This document shows positions 13,601-25,600 of a DNA stretch of 64,000 nt, in pieces. Each line of letters starts with the position of its first letter. The stretch's first letter is position 1. A program made the position numbers and the translations under genes. The stretch comes from Paragordius varius. Its lineage: Eukaryota; Nematomorpha. The notes below the pieces were generated by a model, which was given only the letters and a program-made list of their open reading frames with translations, ran no database searches and was not told where the DNA came from. The DNA lies in assembly GCA_964247055.1 (NCBI GenBank), contig OZ176052.1, forward strand, positions 7,812,001-7,876,000. The letters run 5' to 3'.

Positions 13601-16600
13601 GGATTTAACTTTGGCTGTTTTTTGAATTTAATAGTGTGAGATTAATATCTTTAAGTAACGCAATATTTTTTTCCTTACAAATCGAACCAAAATCACCCTA
13701 TTGTAAATAATATAATGTCGAACCTTAAATAATCTTTCATACCACCGTTAATTTTAACATAATAATTTTCTAGTTTAATTATTAAAATGTGATTTGATTT
13801 TATATGAACTAACTTTATTATTATTATGACTTTCAGCCCGAAACAAAAGATTTCTTGAGGCCCATAAATTTTCAACTTTTGGTGAATTTGACGGATAAAA
13901 TACCAAATCAATATGTGGATGATCCATTGGTAGACATAAATTCTTACCCTGTGTTAAATCAAGATTCCGCTATTAAAACTTTTCAAGTAAATGTCAAGTC
14001 AATTGTTGTTTTATCCACCAATTTTATAACTTTAAGTAAATAATACAACATTTTTTGCTTTTCGTCAGGTTCCATTTCTAAAAGATTGCGGGGAAGATGA
14101 TATGTGTGAAAGTGATTTGTCTCTTGAATCCAAAATTAAATTACCCAGGTAATAATTTTTCACATACTAAAAATAATAGATGTAAAAATAACAACTAATA
14201 GATATTGGAACATAAAATCAGTTACTTTTTTCAGGCCGCTGTACTTTTACATTGCAAAGTATGAAATAAAGATATAAATTGATAACACAATCAATTATAT
14301 ATTTTCTCTTTTAATCAATGAATTTATATAGGAAAAAATAACATTTTGAAAAATATACGAGTGTCTTACGAAAAAATTTTTGTCTTTATGTTTTTACATT
14401 ATGTCTGTATAATTTTAAAACTTCGAATTTTACTGTAATATATTTGTCACATCGATAAAGATCGGCAGAAATGGATGATCAAGAACGGATCCTTTTAACC
14501 CTGGGTCAGTATAAAGAAATTAGCTTTTCCGTTTCCATTGAAAATTATGGGGAAGCCGCTTACGAAACTGAATTATACATTCATTTCTCATCTTTCATTA
14601 ATTATGTGGGTTTTAAGGTACCAACATCTGCTACACCAAAAATAAAGGCAAACCTACCAGGAGTATATTGTTGATTTTAGCAAAATTATAATTGATTTTT
14701 TACACGATTAATGCATTTCATTCATGATATATAAACTCTTGAATTTTTTGTGAAATATCTAATAATAAATACATAAAAATTTGGATTTCCCTAAAATGAA
14801 TGATAAAAGAAAAATTTTTTATATTTTGACTACAAATAAGTAACTGTAACTCTCTAGATATTAATTGTACAATTTAATACGTTCATTTTAATTACATGAT
14901 TAATAATTGTACAATTATTATAATAGATGAGAATCGGGCCTAAAAATTACCTATGCACCTTACTTAATGCTACATTGATAAAATGTGATATTGGTAATCC
15001 ATTCAAACGCGATGAAAAAGTAAAAATGAAGTTTTTATAAATATAGTTTAAAAATATTGAAGATAATTAGTTAAATTATTTATGCATATAAAAATTTTTT
15101 AATTGTTCAGAGTAAAACAATCTCTAGTAAATAGTAATGAAGTTAAATTTTAATAAAATGTGAAAAATTATGCTTTTTGCAGGCTGAATTGGTTTTCACT
15201 TTCGATGTCAGCAAATTGAAATTGGAGGATAACCGTATAAATTTTAATGTCAATGTTACCACGTAAGCCCGATTTTTTAACCTTTCATTTGCATCAAGAA
15301 CTATAGATATATTCAATTCTATTTTAGTACCAGTGCCGATAAAGGGACTTATGTAAAAAACCGAACAATAACTGCACTAATCATAATCAAATCAGAAATG
15401 AGTTTGGAGGGGTAAAATACATATAATTAGGTTTTAATTGCACTCTTATTAAAAATTAAATTGATATTTATTTTTTTCTAATAGAATTTCAGTGCCAGAA
15501 CAAATCTTCTATGGTGGCTTGGTTCAAGGCGAAAGTGAAATGCGCCGCGAAACTGATATTGGAAATCCGATCGAACATCGATATGTGGTATAAAGCATTT
15601 TTTAATATCAAAATATTTTTATTTAAACGGACTATTAATAGAGTTTGCCGTGACTGTAAAATTTATACTTTAACGGGCTAAAAGCCAACAATTATATATG
15701 TTGTCTTTTAGAATACTATTTGAGTTTATATTTGTTTGCCTTAGATTTTAAATCATGGCCCAGGAACCATTGCATCATCTTCAGTTGAAATATTATGGCC
15801 TTATGAGGTCGAAAATAGACGGGACCAAGGAAAATGGCTTTTTTATTTAACCAGATACCCTTGGGTAAATATTTATATATCTTAGTTTTTCAAATATTTG
15901 ATAATTTTTATTTCAATATTAATTTGATATACTTTGATTAGATTGATGGGGAAGGTATGTGCGATGTGGATTTAAAACATGTCAACACCTTAAAATTAAA
16001 GGTATTTGCATATAAATATTGAAATATAAATAAAATCTGATGAAATTATAATAAATTATATTTTTAGCTTGAAAACAAACATAAAAAGATATCAGAGTTA
16101 CGTCCAAAGGTATGCTTTTCAAATAAATTGTTTAATTGATAAAATTATAAACCGGGAAATAAATTTATATTTTAACACTTATATCGTTTAGAAGAATAGA
16201 AAAAAACTCAAATCATTAACCAAATCAATCAAAAGATTTAAACGTTTCAGTAAAAGAGTCATGTCTCGTTACAAACGCGAATTAATAATTCTACCAGAAG
16301 CTCGTATAATTGGAGGCAAAATGAGACGAATTGTTACAATGGTTGGTTATTAACATTATTGTTTATTTTGGAGTTAAAGGCCAAAATATTTCACTTTAAT
16401 GTAAAGGACCTTTTATTAATTATAATTAATTTAATTTATTTTAAATTATAAAGGACTGTTCAATCGGTACTGCCAAATGTCACACGATAAAATGTCAATT
16501 GGGACAATTGTTACCCGGGCAAAGTGTGGTTATTCATATCAAAGGCCGATTGTGGAATTCAACTTTAGTTGAAGTATTATATTAATTTTGGCAAAATTAG

Positions 16601-17671
16601 CGTGAGAGTTTTGTATCTATATATATATATATATCACATTTTAATTATTTACGATTATTTTCATTATTAGAATTTTATAATTCAATTAAATTTTCTTTTC
16701 CATATATTTATCGCTCTGTAAAAATCTTTGGATTGTATCCATATCTCAAAATATTATATAATGGTAATCACATGCATTATAAACAATTTTTCTTCCGATC
16801 GGACTCCTTTAGGGACAGTTACTCATATGCCACAAAATTAAAAATTTTAATTATAAAAAAAAATATTTTTAATCGAAAATTACTTTTTTAGGATTATCCA
16901 ACAATCGACGCTGTGTCCATCGTTTCCCGCGCTCAATTATCGATTGATAAGAAATATAATGTTGATCAAAACATCAGCAATGATAATTCTTTTGTAAGTA
17001 AAGCAAATATTTATTTTTACTAACGTGACAACACACACGGTATTAAGCGATATAAAAATGCTTTTTAATTTTTATAGAAATATCCTTTTGTTTCTTTTTG
17101 TAAATCTAACATCTTTTTTTGATTTGATTATAAATAAATTTTATAATTTTTATTATTTAACCTACTTAATTAATGATAGATGATAGCAAAATCGTTTGTA
17201 AAATTACGCTAAAAATGTCGTAAAAAATAGGTGAATTCGTTAAAGCTAAAGTTAACTCCCATTAAAATCATATTTATTTTGATAAAAATATTTAGTTCTT
17301 GCCAAATTATCAAAAAATAAAAGATTCTATTGCTTGTGTTTAGGTTTATACAATCGCATACCCTGATCTCGACGTTATTATGGAGCATAAAATAACGGAA
17401 CCTTGGATAATCATTGTTGCCATATGCTCCGGAATTATTTTATTTTTCCTGCTTACCATACTTTTGTGGAAGGTTTATATTTACAATACATACCTCTAAT
17501 TTTTCGGAATAAAATTGATATGTATTCTTAAAAAAATATATTTAAATAAAATCACAAAAAATTACCTGTCTATTAACTGTTTAGATTGGATTTTTTAAAC
17601 GAAAAGTAATGAAACCGCCATACAGCGCTAGATTAGAAAAAGCAAAATATGAAGAAATGAATGAACTTTAG
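1611..17671 (+). CDS. Integrin alpha subunit, laminin-receptor type (alpha-3/6/7 or PS1-like), 29 exons
   Basis: Exons: 1611-1894, 4610-4740, 6627-6703, 8106-8334, 8585-8695, 9293-9518, 9679-9798, 9894-9987, 10358-10460, 10943-11297, 11643-11765, 12183-12344, 12634-12929, 13373-13464, 13837-13986, 14069-14148, 14461-14617, 14927-15019, 15183-15262, 15328-15411, 15485-15587, 15745-15864, 15942-16001, 16068-16109, 16192-16341, 16454-16573, 16892-16993, 17344-17472, 17585-17671; 1319 codons with consistent phases. It has an N-terminal hydrophobic signal, a seven-bladed FG-GAP propeller with calcium loops (LDFNGDGY, DINLDGYDD, LDMDGNGY), no I domain, a thigh region starting RSRPII, the FLKDCGEDDMC element, a basic stretch ending RYKR (1150-1153) that could be the heavy/light chain cleavage site, the GRLWNST motif, a membrane span (about 1269-1290) and the cytoplasmic WKIGFFKR. 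The CGHRY, GKWLFYL and GRLWNST motifs resemble vertebrate alpha-6. The subunit would pair with an integrin beta at the plasma membrane as a laminin receptor. Propeller blade 6 is followed by an unusual acidic insert. Confidence 0.95.
1895..4609 (+). other. Integrin intron 1 (2.7 kb)
   Basis: The donor GTAAGT at 1895 is clear and the acceptor ends at 4609. The intron holds one CCATTTAC foldback element (4165-4497) and otherwise AT-rich filler. The short minus-strand frame at 2884-3081 has no recognisable features. An enhancer could lie here, but none can be seen. Confidence 0.7.
4165..4497. repeat. Foldback MITE, CCATTTAC family, copy 1
   Basis: The ends CCATTTACA and TGTAAATGG are flanked by TA on both sides, as expected for a TA target duplication. 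Each arm carries a short motif repeated in tandem (CAATTCAAATTCACCCT), about three times per arm. The centre is AT-rich and shared with the copies at 4769-5015 and 31398-31597. It is probably a non-autonomous Tc1/mariner-like element. Confidence 0.75.
4769..5015. repeat. Foldback MITE, CCATTTAC family, copy 2
   Basis: The same arms and the same internal AT-rich segment (around TTTTATGGCATAGTTTATTA) as copy 1, with fewer arm repeats. It starts 28 bp after the donor of integrin exon 2, so that exon lies between two copies of one element. Confidence 0.7.
5565..5805. repeat. Degenerate hAT-like MITE with GGGCCG motifs
   Basis: The motif GCGGGCCGCA appears near both ends (about 5582 and 5782), with an internal ATTTCAAACATAAAACT segment shared with the copies at 19023, 44044, 53954 and 56838. 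The outermost ends are too decayed to place the target duplication. It lies inside integrin intron 2. Confidence 0.5.
9016..9229. repeat. Foldback MITE, TTACAGTCA ends
   Basis: A 214-bp near-palindrome. The left end TTACAGTCATGGATGTTTAG pairs with the right end CTAAACATACATGACTGAC, and the arms continue through AAACATACGTTTTTAATT and AATTAAAAACGTATGTTT. It lies in integrin intron 5, shortly before exon 6. Only one copy is seen in this window. Confidence 0.7.
11300..11586. repeat. Inverted-repeat MITE, CAGTAAAAATTGAAATTATAC family, copy 1
   Basis: The arms GAAATTATACGGACAAAAC and GTTTTGTCCGTATAATTTC are exact complements, and the pairing continues inward through AAAGACAACCATACTTTTT. The element lies directly after integrin exon 10, so the exon 10 donor (GTAACA at 11298) sits at its left edge. 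Related copies lie at about 14219-14441 and 28172-28430. Confidence 0.75.
14219..14441. repeat. CAGTAAAAATTGAAATTATAC-family MITE, copy 2 (decayed)
   Basis: It shares the internal segment AAAGATATAAATTG then ATAACACAATCAATTATAT with the copy at 28172, and the right-hand arm TTGTCTTTATG...GTCTGTATAATTTT with copy 1. It lies in integrin intron 16. Confidence 0.55.
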
Positions 17672-19778
17672 TCAACAAAATAAAAACCATTATTCCTCTT
17701 ATCTCAAAAGCCATATAATCTCGTCATAAGGCATTTATTTTTTGCATGAATTCCCACTCATTATAAAACATCATTCCTTGAACAAACATAACTGTGTTAT
17801 TTTGATTATTTTTGTTACATATGTATAAATAAATTTAATTAGACAATTAAGTTTCAAATGTATTCTTTACCATTGATTTTTGAAATATATTGCCTCATTC
17901 ACATGAATAATTACTATAATAAATGTTTTATTAATATACATGGGTTTACCTAAGCCGGTTTTGATTCCCCAAAATTAAATAAAGTAAAATATGTCCACTA
18001 ATACACGGAATATAAATTGCTTAGATGGATTTTACAAAATTATTGTCATTAACCATTTTTGCTAAAGAATGAAGTTGAATGAAAATTGTTAAACAATTTC
18101 TCCTAAATATTGCTATGATCTGACATTTAACTCTTGCAAAATAATTTAAAATATGCCTAATTCATTTACAAAGTTTTATAAATAAACAGCTAAACTACCT
18201 TCCCGTTAAGTGAGCGTTGCTGGTGGAACTGTGGTACAAAAAGAGCCATTTACAATATTGAGTTTTTTTCAATCGGGCCCTTTTTATGAGGGCCATGAAT
18301 ATATGAGATATTTATTTACATTACTAATAATAAACCTAAAACAAAAATTAATACTGACATAAAACTCGAATATCGATCATGGACGAAACAAAAGAGAACT
18401 GTTATTGACAGTAAGAGCTAAAAATCTTAAATTATCCAATTGTGATTTAAGGATAAAAAATTGTATTGTATTTATTAAACCATTTTGGTTCTTGATTATA
18501 AAATTGATTTTGGTTATGGGTCGCTTAAAATTACTTTTGTGGCATAAAATCCTTCATAATTATAATAAACAGTCAGATTAAAAAGAAAAATATATTTATA
18601 AATAAATTTGTTTGAATATTTATTAGGATCTTTCAAGATTAAGTTCTATTCTTGACATGTTCAATATAGTCGTTATTTCTTGAAGTTGGAGAAATTCTAT
18701 GTTATTCTATTTTAATCGTATTTGACTTCAATATTAAGTCTATCTTTTTGGGTAAACTTTAGTAGGATTTTGGAAGAGTAGTGATTTTGCTATCGGTCGT
18801 ATAATATCTATAATCATAATAACCGGGGTAATGAAGATTTTATTTTTTACCCTATAAACAAATTTTTGGTTAAGGTCTCAAAACTGACTAGTATATATGT
18901 AAAGATAAGTCGAAATGGCTACTGTATATTTGTTATTATTTAAGCTTATTTTTTGATACTATTATTACTGGTTATACAACTTAATTGTATTTATATTTTT
19001 AATGCTTGAGGAGTGTTTAGATTAGGGGTGTCCAACACAAATGGCTTCAAAGGCCGCGCTTTTACCTCAAAATGTGATGGGCCACATTATAAAAATATGT
19101 GGGCATTAACAAAAATTATAACGGATTTTAAACATAAGACTGTAAAAAAATTACGAACACAATAACATTTTCTGCTACTTCGATGCCAAAATTTATTTAA
19201 GGAATATCAATTTTACTTAGATTTTGTCAATTAGCATCTTTTTAGTTGTAAAATTTTGTATTTGGTGTTTTTAAAATTTCTCGCGGGCTGCCAAAATGTT
19301 TTGGAGCCCCTCTGTAATGGTTTAGATTTAGAACTCAGCAATTGATACATCTTAAGCTTATATATATAAACATGAGATTATTTTTAAGATAGACGTAGCT
19401 CAAGCCTTCCTCCGTTTTAATATTTAACTAATTATTTCATAAGATTAATTATTTGTGTTATATTCTTAGGTAATTTTTCATCATAATATTAGTTAGAGAT
19501 TTGATTTTGTATATGGGTTATTGTCTAGGTTTTATACATGTTGATAAATGTGAAAAAAAACAGAAATTGTTTTTTACCTATTTGGGAGTAATTTTCAATC
19601 GTTTATCCCCCATTAATATTTACTAAAAAGGAAATATTGATTAAAAAATAAGCTTTATTTTAAGTGGTTAATTTAACAATATATTCTATTTACATAAATG
19701 ATACCACTTATTTACAATAAATTTAAAAAATACCTCTTCTTTTTTGAAAACCTTTGCACTTTAGTTTGCAGACACAAA
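17672..19778. other. Intergenic DNA between integrin and aspartylglucosaminidase
   Basis: AATAAA sequences follow the integrin stop (17679 and near 17826) and could serve polyadenylation. A hAT-like MITE lies at 19023-19314. No further coding sequence is recognised. The aspartylglucosaminidase promoter should lie toward the right end but is not visible. Confidence 0.6.
19023..19314 (+). repeat. hAT-like MITE, GGGGTGTCCAACAC family
   Basis: The left end TAGGGGTGTCCAACACAAAT is followed by a GGCCGCGC motif. The right end carries CGCGGGCTGC and GGAGCCCCTCTG. GTTTAGAT occurs just before the element and again 5 bp after it, a probable 8-bp target duplication. This is the GGGCCG-rich family seen seven times in the window. 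Confidence 0.7.
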
Positions 19779-22378
19779 ATGTGTTCGCGTTTTTGTATTT
19801 TGTTACTGCTCTTTTCTTCATTGAATATTAAGTTTACGAATTCTTACATGAAAGTTATAAATACTTGGCCTTTCAACGAATGTACCAAACAAGGTATTAC
19901 GCTAAGTTTTTGCAGATGAATATATTTATATATAAATTTAAATAATCGCATCTTAGCCAAATTTATTAATACAAATTTAAAATTATGCTATATAAAATTA
20001 ATTTTATAACAATAATATAGCGTGGGAAACTTTGCAAAAGGGTACAGTTCTCGATGCAGTGGAAGCGGGATGTAATACATGCGAAAATGGTTTATGTTCA
20101 AACTCTGTGGGATTCGGTGGACACCCAGATGAACAGGGAAATACTACGTTAGATGCTATGATCATGGATGGGTAATCCAAAACATATATATTTAGAAAGT
20201 GAAACAATGGAGGTTGGAGCGGTCGGAGGATTAGAACGTATAAAACACGCAATATCTGTGGCTAGAGCTGTTTTAAATTATTCGAAACACACCTTGATTG
20301 TTGGAAGATCTGGTATAATTATTTTAACTTTTATCAATAGCCACTGAATTCGCCAAACAGATGAAATTTACGGAAGAAAATTTATCCACTCCAAAATCAA
20401 TCGATGAATACAATGCATGGAAAAAAAATAATTGCCAACCAAATTTTAGACAGGTATAAGCAGTTTGTAACCCTAAATAATCTGTTAATTTTAACATTTA
20501 TAATTTTGATATATTTTACAGAATGTCAAACCCGATCCTAAAAAAAGTTGTGGCCCTTATGAACCAATAAAAAACATTGTAAAAGGACATGATAAAGGTC
20601 ATGTTCGAGACACTGTTGGAGTTATTGCAATAGATCGAAATGACAAGATGGCCGTCGGACTTTCTACAAACGGTGCTAATCATAAAATACCTGGGTAGAC
20701 TTGAAAAATCTTTTCCCTTTGTCAAAATTTTCACAAATATTTAAAAGATAATCACCCTTTGAAGTTTTCTAATATAGCGATTTTTTAAATATTTAAACAT
20801 ATCCATAGCGGGCCAAATTTAAAATATGCCTTTTTATCAAATTTTTTATTATATCCAAATTTAAACTGTTAAAAACGTCAACTTTTTTGGTTAGATTTTT
20901 TTAAATTTAAATCTAAATTGCTAAAAAACCACCATAAAAATATTAAACGATGAAAATAATTTCAATGTAAATGTGTTGCTCAATATTAAGCTACAAATTT
21001 TTGATGATTTTTGTGTATAAGTTACAAAATTAAAGCATTAAATATATTGTCCAATTATTGTAATTCTTGTACAACACCCCAAAATTTAGCTTTAAACAGA
21101 TAATTGTCGCTCTTATAAAATTAACATGATATTTTCTTATGTGTTCACCATATTTTTATTTTTTACAATATTATACTCGCTATTATTTTACGTGCTGAAT
21201 TTTGGTTTCATATATTCTTACATTATGTCTGATTTTATTATCAAAATCAATTTGATTACTTAAACGTAAAATTTAATATCATTAAAATTAAATTTTGAAT
21301 TTATCTTGTGATGTTTGATATTTATTTTATATGGTCATGTTTTTTAGTCGTGTAGGGGATTCACCTATCCCCGGAAGTGGAGGTTATGTCGATAACGATG
21401 TTGGGGCCGCCGTGGCCACAGGCGACGGGGATGTTATGATGCGATTTTTGCCCTCGTATGTATTTTTCAATAAAATACTATTTTTACTTAATTTTGAAAA
21501 AGGGTTCATGAGGCAAATGCTATCGTATTCACGTAAATTTTAAAATAAGCATCTGTTATGTGTAATAATTTTATCTTTATCGCCATAATATTAATAAATC
21601 ATTCAACCACTTGGATTCATTCTAATAATATCAAACCGCATTAATTTTTTGATGATTTATAATATCATTTAAATTTTTAGTTATGATTTTTCGCTTAAAT
21701 GAAAAATGTTAAAGATTTTTTTATCTATATAATTGTAAAAGCACTAGATTCATGATACATAACGTTTTTACTTTTAATTAGACTCATTATAATTATGAAT
21801 TAGTCGATATTTTATGTTTATATTTTTGGTTATAGCTATCAAGCCGTTGAACACATGCGTAATGGTATTGACCCTGCAAGTGCCGCGGAATTAGCCTTGC
21901 GAAGGATAAGCAACAAATACTGGTTTGAAGGAGCTCTCATTGCTATGAATAAGGCAGGGGAACATGGTAATTATACTTAATATTGTTTAGATTTAGTTTT
22001 TTTATATTTTCTAATATCTGATACCGCAGGAGTCATTTAGGTCAGTCATTAATAGCCAAAAATTATATGCTTCAAATGAATAAAAAAAGAAATTTTATGG
22101 ATAAAATATCAATAAGCTATAAAAATATCGTAGAATATTATCTTTCAAAACTCATTTAAGGTTGATGCCATTTTCTGATTTCATCCGTAGACATGTCTAA
22201 AAAATAACTGTTATTTTTAATAACGGTTACACTCATGACTGGACATATAAGTAGTCTGGCCTAATTTTATGACTTTATGCTTTTAGGTGCTAGTTGTTTT
22301 GGATACAAAACATTCCAATTTAATCACATGACGGAAAAGGGTCTTGTTACTGAAACCATTGATTGCTACAAAAAGTAA
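19779..22378 (+). CDS. AGA: N(4)-(beta-N-acetylglucosaminyl)-L-asparaginase (aspartylglucosaminidase), 8 exons
   Basis: Exons: 19779-19893, 20021-20171, 20200-20312, 20341-20453, 20522-20694, 21348-21455, 21836-21966, 22287-22378; 331 residues against 346 in human. The enzyme is a lysosomal Ntn-hydrolase that cleaves the GlcNAc-Asn bond of glycoproteins. The start at 19779 gives a signal peptide (about residues 1-22), followed by [11 protein letters not shown]. Family motifs include [45 protein letters not shown], the self-cleavage and nucleophile site RDTVGVI (Thr195 by my count), LSTNG and [11 protein letters not shown]. The protein ends with paired cysteines as in the family. Introns 2 and 3 are only 28 nt long; each must be removed to keep the frame, and the result then follows the human protein closely. 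An in-frame ATG at 19698 would bury the signal peptide and is disfavoured. Confidence 0.95.
20172..20340 (+). other. Two 28-nt introns in aspartylglucosaminidase (20172-20199 and 20313-20340)
   Basis: Intron 2 runs GTAATCC...TTTAGAAAG and intron 3 runs GTATAATT...ATCAATAG. With them removed the protein reads [14 protein letters not shown] and [13 protein letters not shown], in line with the human enzyme. Using the earlier AG in intron 2 would give a 24-nt intron and shift the frame. The exon between them is 113 nt. Confidence 0.9.
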
Positions 22379-22618
22379 CGATGAAAAATTGGATGATTAT
22401 TAAATTTATTATATATCAAATAGTATAAAAATTGTATTATGGACTAAACACAATTATTCATATCCCAATCTGTTAATAAATGGCGAAATGCATATTTGAG
22501 CTATTTTTATAACATAGAGTTTATAATGTACACAAATATAATTTGCAATTCATAATTTACTAATTAACTCAAATTTATCACAAAGAGCATAATCAATATA
22601 CATCAATCAGAACTTAAA
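22379..22618. other. Convergent intergenic spacer
   Basis: A 240-bp gap between two convergent stops. AATAAA on the plus strand lies near 22475, and TTTATT (AATAAA for the minus-strand gene) near 22405, so the two 3' ends probably overlap. No other feature is seen. Confidence 0.5.
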
Positions 22619-25600
22619 TCAAAATAATTTGTTAGTTTTTCGGTTTTTGGGAGATTTTAACATTGGACTCGTTAATTGTGGTACCATGTCTACCACTACC
22701 CCAGAGTCTCGGCTATTATCATCTTGTAAATCCAAATCAGGGGATGATTGGGTTAATAAATTATTATTGGGTGTATGGTTACCGTTTAATTTTTCATTGC
22801 TTTTACAAAGGACGTAAGATTGATTATCTATGTGGTCTGTTTTACTGTTATTGTCGAATTCTAAGCCATGATAATGGACATCATTGTAAGGCCATGTATT
22901 TTCCGGGTAATCTTCAGGGGTTGGATTGTACTTGTTTATAATCTCTCTCATTATTTGATTCTGTAAACATAATTTTTAATTTAATAGATAAAGGCATTAA
23001 TAAAATTTATAAAACACTGAAATTAAAATAAGGTTTGGAAAATTAACTTCTAAAATTGCTTCTTTCAAGTCTTCCACAAATTTGGTTCTATCATGTTCAG
23101 ATTTTGCGTTTAAGGCAAGTATAAGTTCCCCGGATAGGATATCATAGATTTTGATTAAATATTTGAAATCTAAAAAAACGAAAATTGCTATAGCATATTG
23201 AAATCATCTAATTTTTAAATGTACAAAAGCATAAGGTAGTAACAATAACAAATAAAAATGTTAATATTAACACTGGAGAGAAATATTCTCGTTAAAAAGG
23301 GTTATTTAATTCTTAGAGTAAAAAAATATTTTCATACAAGGATGGAATTTTAATTGTATACGCTTAAATTGTGTATCAAAATTCCATATAATATACCTTT
23401 TTACTGTAAACGAATCAATTAGATGCTTTAGATATTATGAAATTATACTTGATATTTGATCCATTTCAACGGATAAGCGATGTAATGCATATGCCGATTT
23501 ATAGGAATACGTTGTAGATTGGCCTATAAGATTATGATGAGGTTTCGATTTATTGCCTGAATTAGTGCTGTCATGGCTAGCCGATTTGAATGGCGAATAG
23601 GCAGTGGTTTCCATTATGTTATTGCACGAGGATTTTCCATGTGTGGACGGAGTATGTAGATTGATTTTTTGAGTAGACTTATTATGGCTTGAAGAAGAAC
23701 ATGAATTTATTATTGGATATTGCGATTCATGATAATTACTCCCTGTCATTTTGTGTAAATAATCATTAGATTGGCCCACCCTAAAGAGCGAATCTTTACT
23801 CAAACCAAATTTCCCATTAAATCTAAAGGCTGAGTTTGAAAGACCGTTATTATTATGGCTATGGGATATTCTACTGCTTTTATCTTTCGTCCTTGGGCCC
23901 GGTGTTAAATTTTCATTACTAAATACAAACAATAATCATTACATAATTGGAGGATTAGTAAAGAAGGGAAAAAATTGTGTTTAACATAAAATATAATAAC
24001 ATTAAATGGATAAGTTAAAAAGCTTAAATTAAAATTATGCTTGTGCATATTTGAAAAAGTTTAAGTGATTTTTTATTTGTAGTCTTGGTTATACAGTTGC
24101 TCACTACATACATGCATTCATTCTGCGCGTGAACAATTAAAATGCATTCAGACTGGTAATTTATGACCAGTTTTATATTAATCTCAGTTATTATCAATAA
24201 TATAAATACATATTAGCTGATGATGTTAAAATGTTGGAGGACCATTTCATTTGATTCGATTGTTTCATAAGCGAAGGAGCTGAGCCTCTCATTGACTTTT
24301 GCAGTTTTCCCTCTGAGATAATTTTGCACAAGACTAGTAAATCATTGAATAAAAAGACTTCCCTTTGATGCAGATGGGGATGCCTTTCATTGAATACATT
24401 TAAAAAAAGATTTATAATTGAATAATTTACTACAGTTGGGCGAAAAAAGTCTAAAACTTTGAATTATTGGAAAAGTAATAAAATATCATAACAATATAGC
24501 ACAGTGATACTCAAACCGCGGCCCGCGGGCCGCATGCGGCCCTAAGTGTGCTTTAAAATTGCCCTATGACCATATTGATACTTAAATTTTTTTATTTATA
24601 ATATTTATTTTTTACCCAATTTGAAATGTAGAAAAATTTTCCTACATTAAAATGATTTTAAAATTTATGATTTATGGCACACGTTGTTTCTTTTTCTGTA
24701 TTCTATTTTCTTTTCTTTTTGAATTTTTATTGCATTTCTTTTTTGTTTTCACCCATTGCTTATACATTTCATTGCTATCCTGCTTCATTTTTATAACTCA
24801 TTCCCATAAAATATTTTTCAAATCAACATCATTAAATTTCGACCTGTTTTTTATAGCATAATTCAATTTATATTCCTATTTTTTTTACATAATATTTAAA
24901 CATAATTTCAAAGGATGACATCTAATGCCAAAAATCGTAATTATAATCGCTCCTTTAAAAAAGAATGGAAAAATAATTTTTTTGTCGTTTTAAATAACAA
25001 AGTTGCTACCTGCCTTATAAGCAAAGCAACATAATTATAAAAAAATACAATATTGAAAGACATTTTAAAATCCATTATTCTCATAAATTACCAGAAAATC
25101 ATGAGGAAAGAAACGAAAAGTATAAAAATTTTAAGGAATTATCGAGAAAGAAAAATCTATTATGGCCATAGCTTTTTCCCAGTGAAAAGCTGTAACATTA
25201 GCTTCGTATGAAATTTGCTATGTTTTAGGAAAAAATATGAAACCGTTTACTGATTCCCTAATAAAAGAATGTCTAATAAATGGTTGCACTTTTTATTTAA
25301 ATTCCATAATAAAGATCAAATCATGAGGCAAATTAAAAAACTTCAACTTTCTGATTCAACATGTGCTCGACGCGATATGTCTAAATATATTTTTAACAAT
25401 ACATTATTGGCTCTGAAAAACTGCAAATATTTCAGTATTGCAATCGATTCTAGCCCTGATATAAGTTCAACACCTCAATGTGCGCTCTTCGTGAGATTTT
25501 GCAACCAACATAATCAACAAGGAATATTGAAATTTTTACCAATGAATAATACCACAAAAGACAGTGATTTTCATGAAATAATTAGTACTTTTTTCGATAA

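Noticed and set aside
20172-20195. 24-nt version of aspartylglucosaminidase intron 2
   Set aside because: Using the first AG shifts the frame and loses the conserved [10 protein letters not shown] segment; the 28-nt version keeps it.
24652-24861. Phe-rich 69-residue frame that looks like a membrane protein
   Set aside because: Lies in the AT-rich left part of the hAT element, outside the transposase pieces; T-rich DNA reads as Phe, Leu and Ile.
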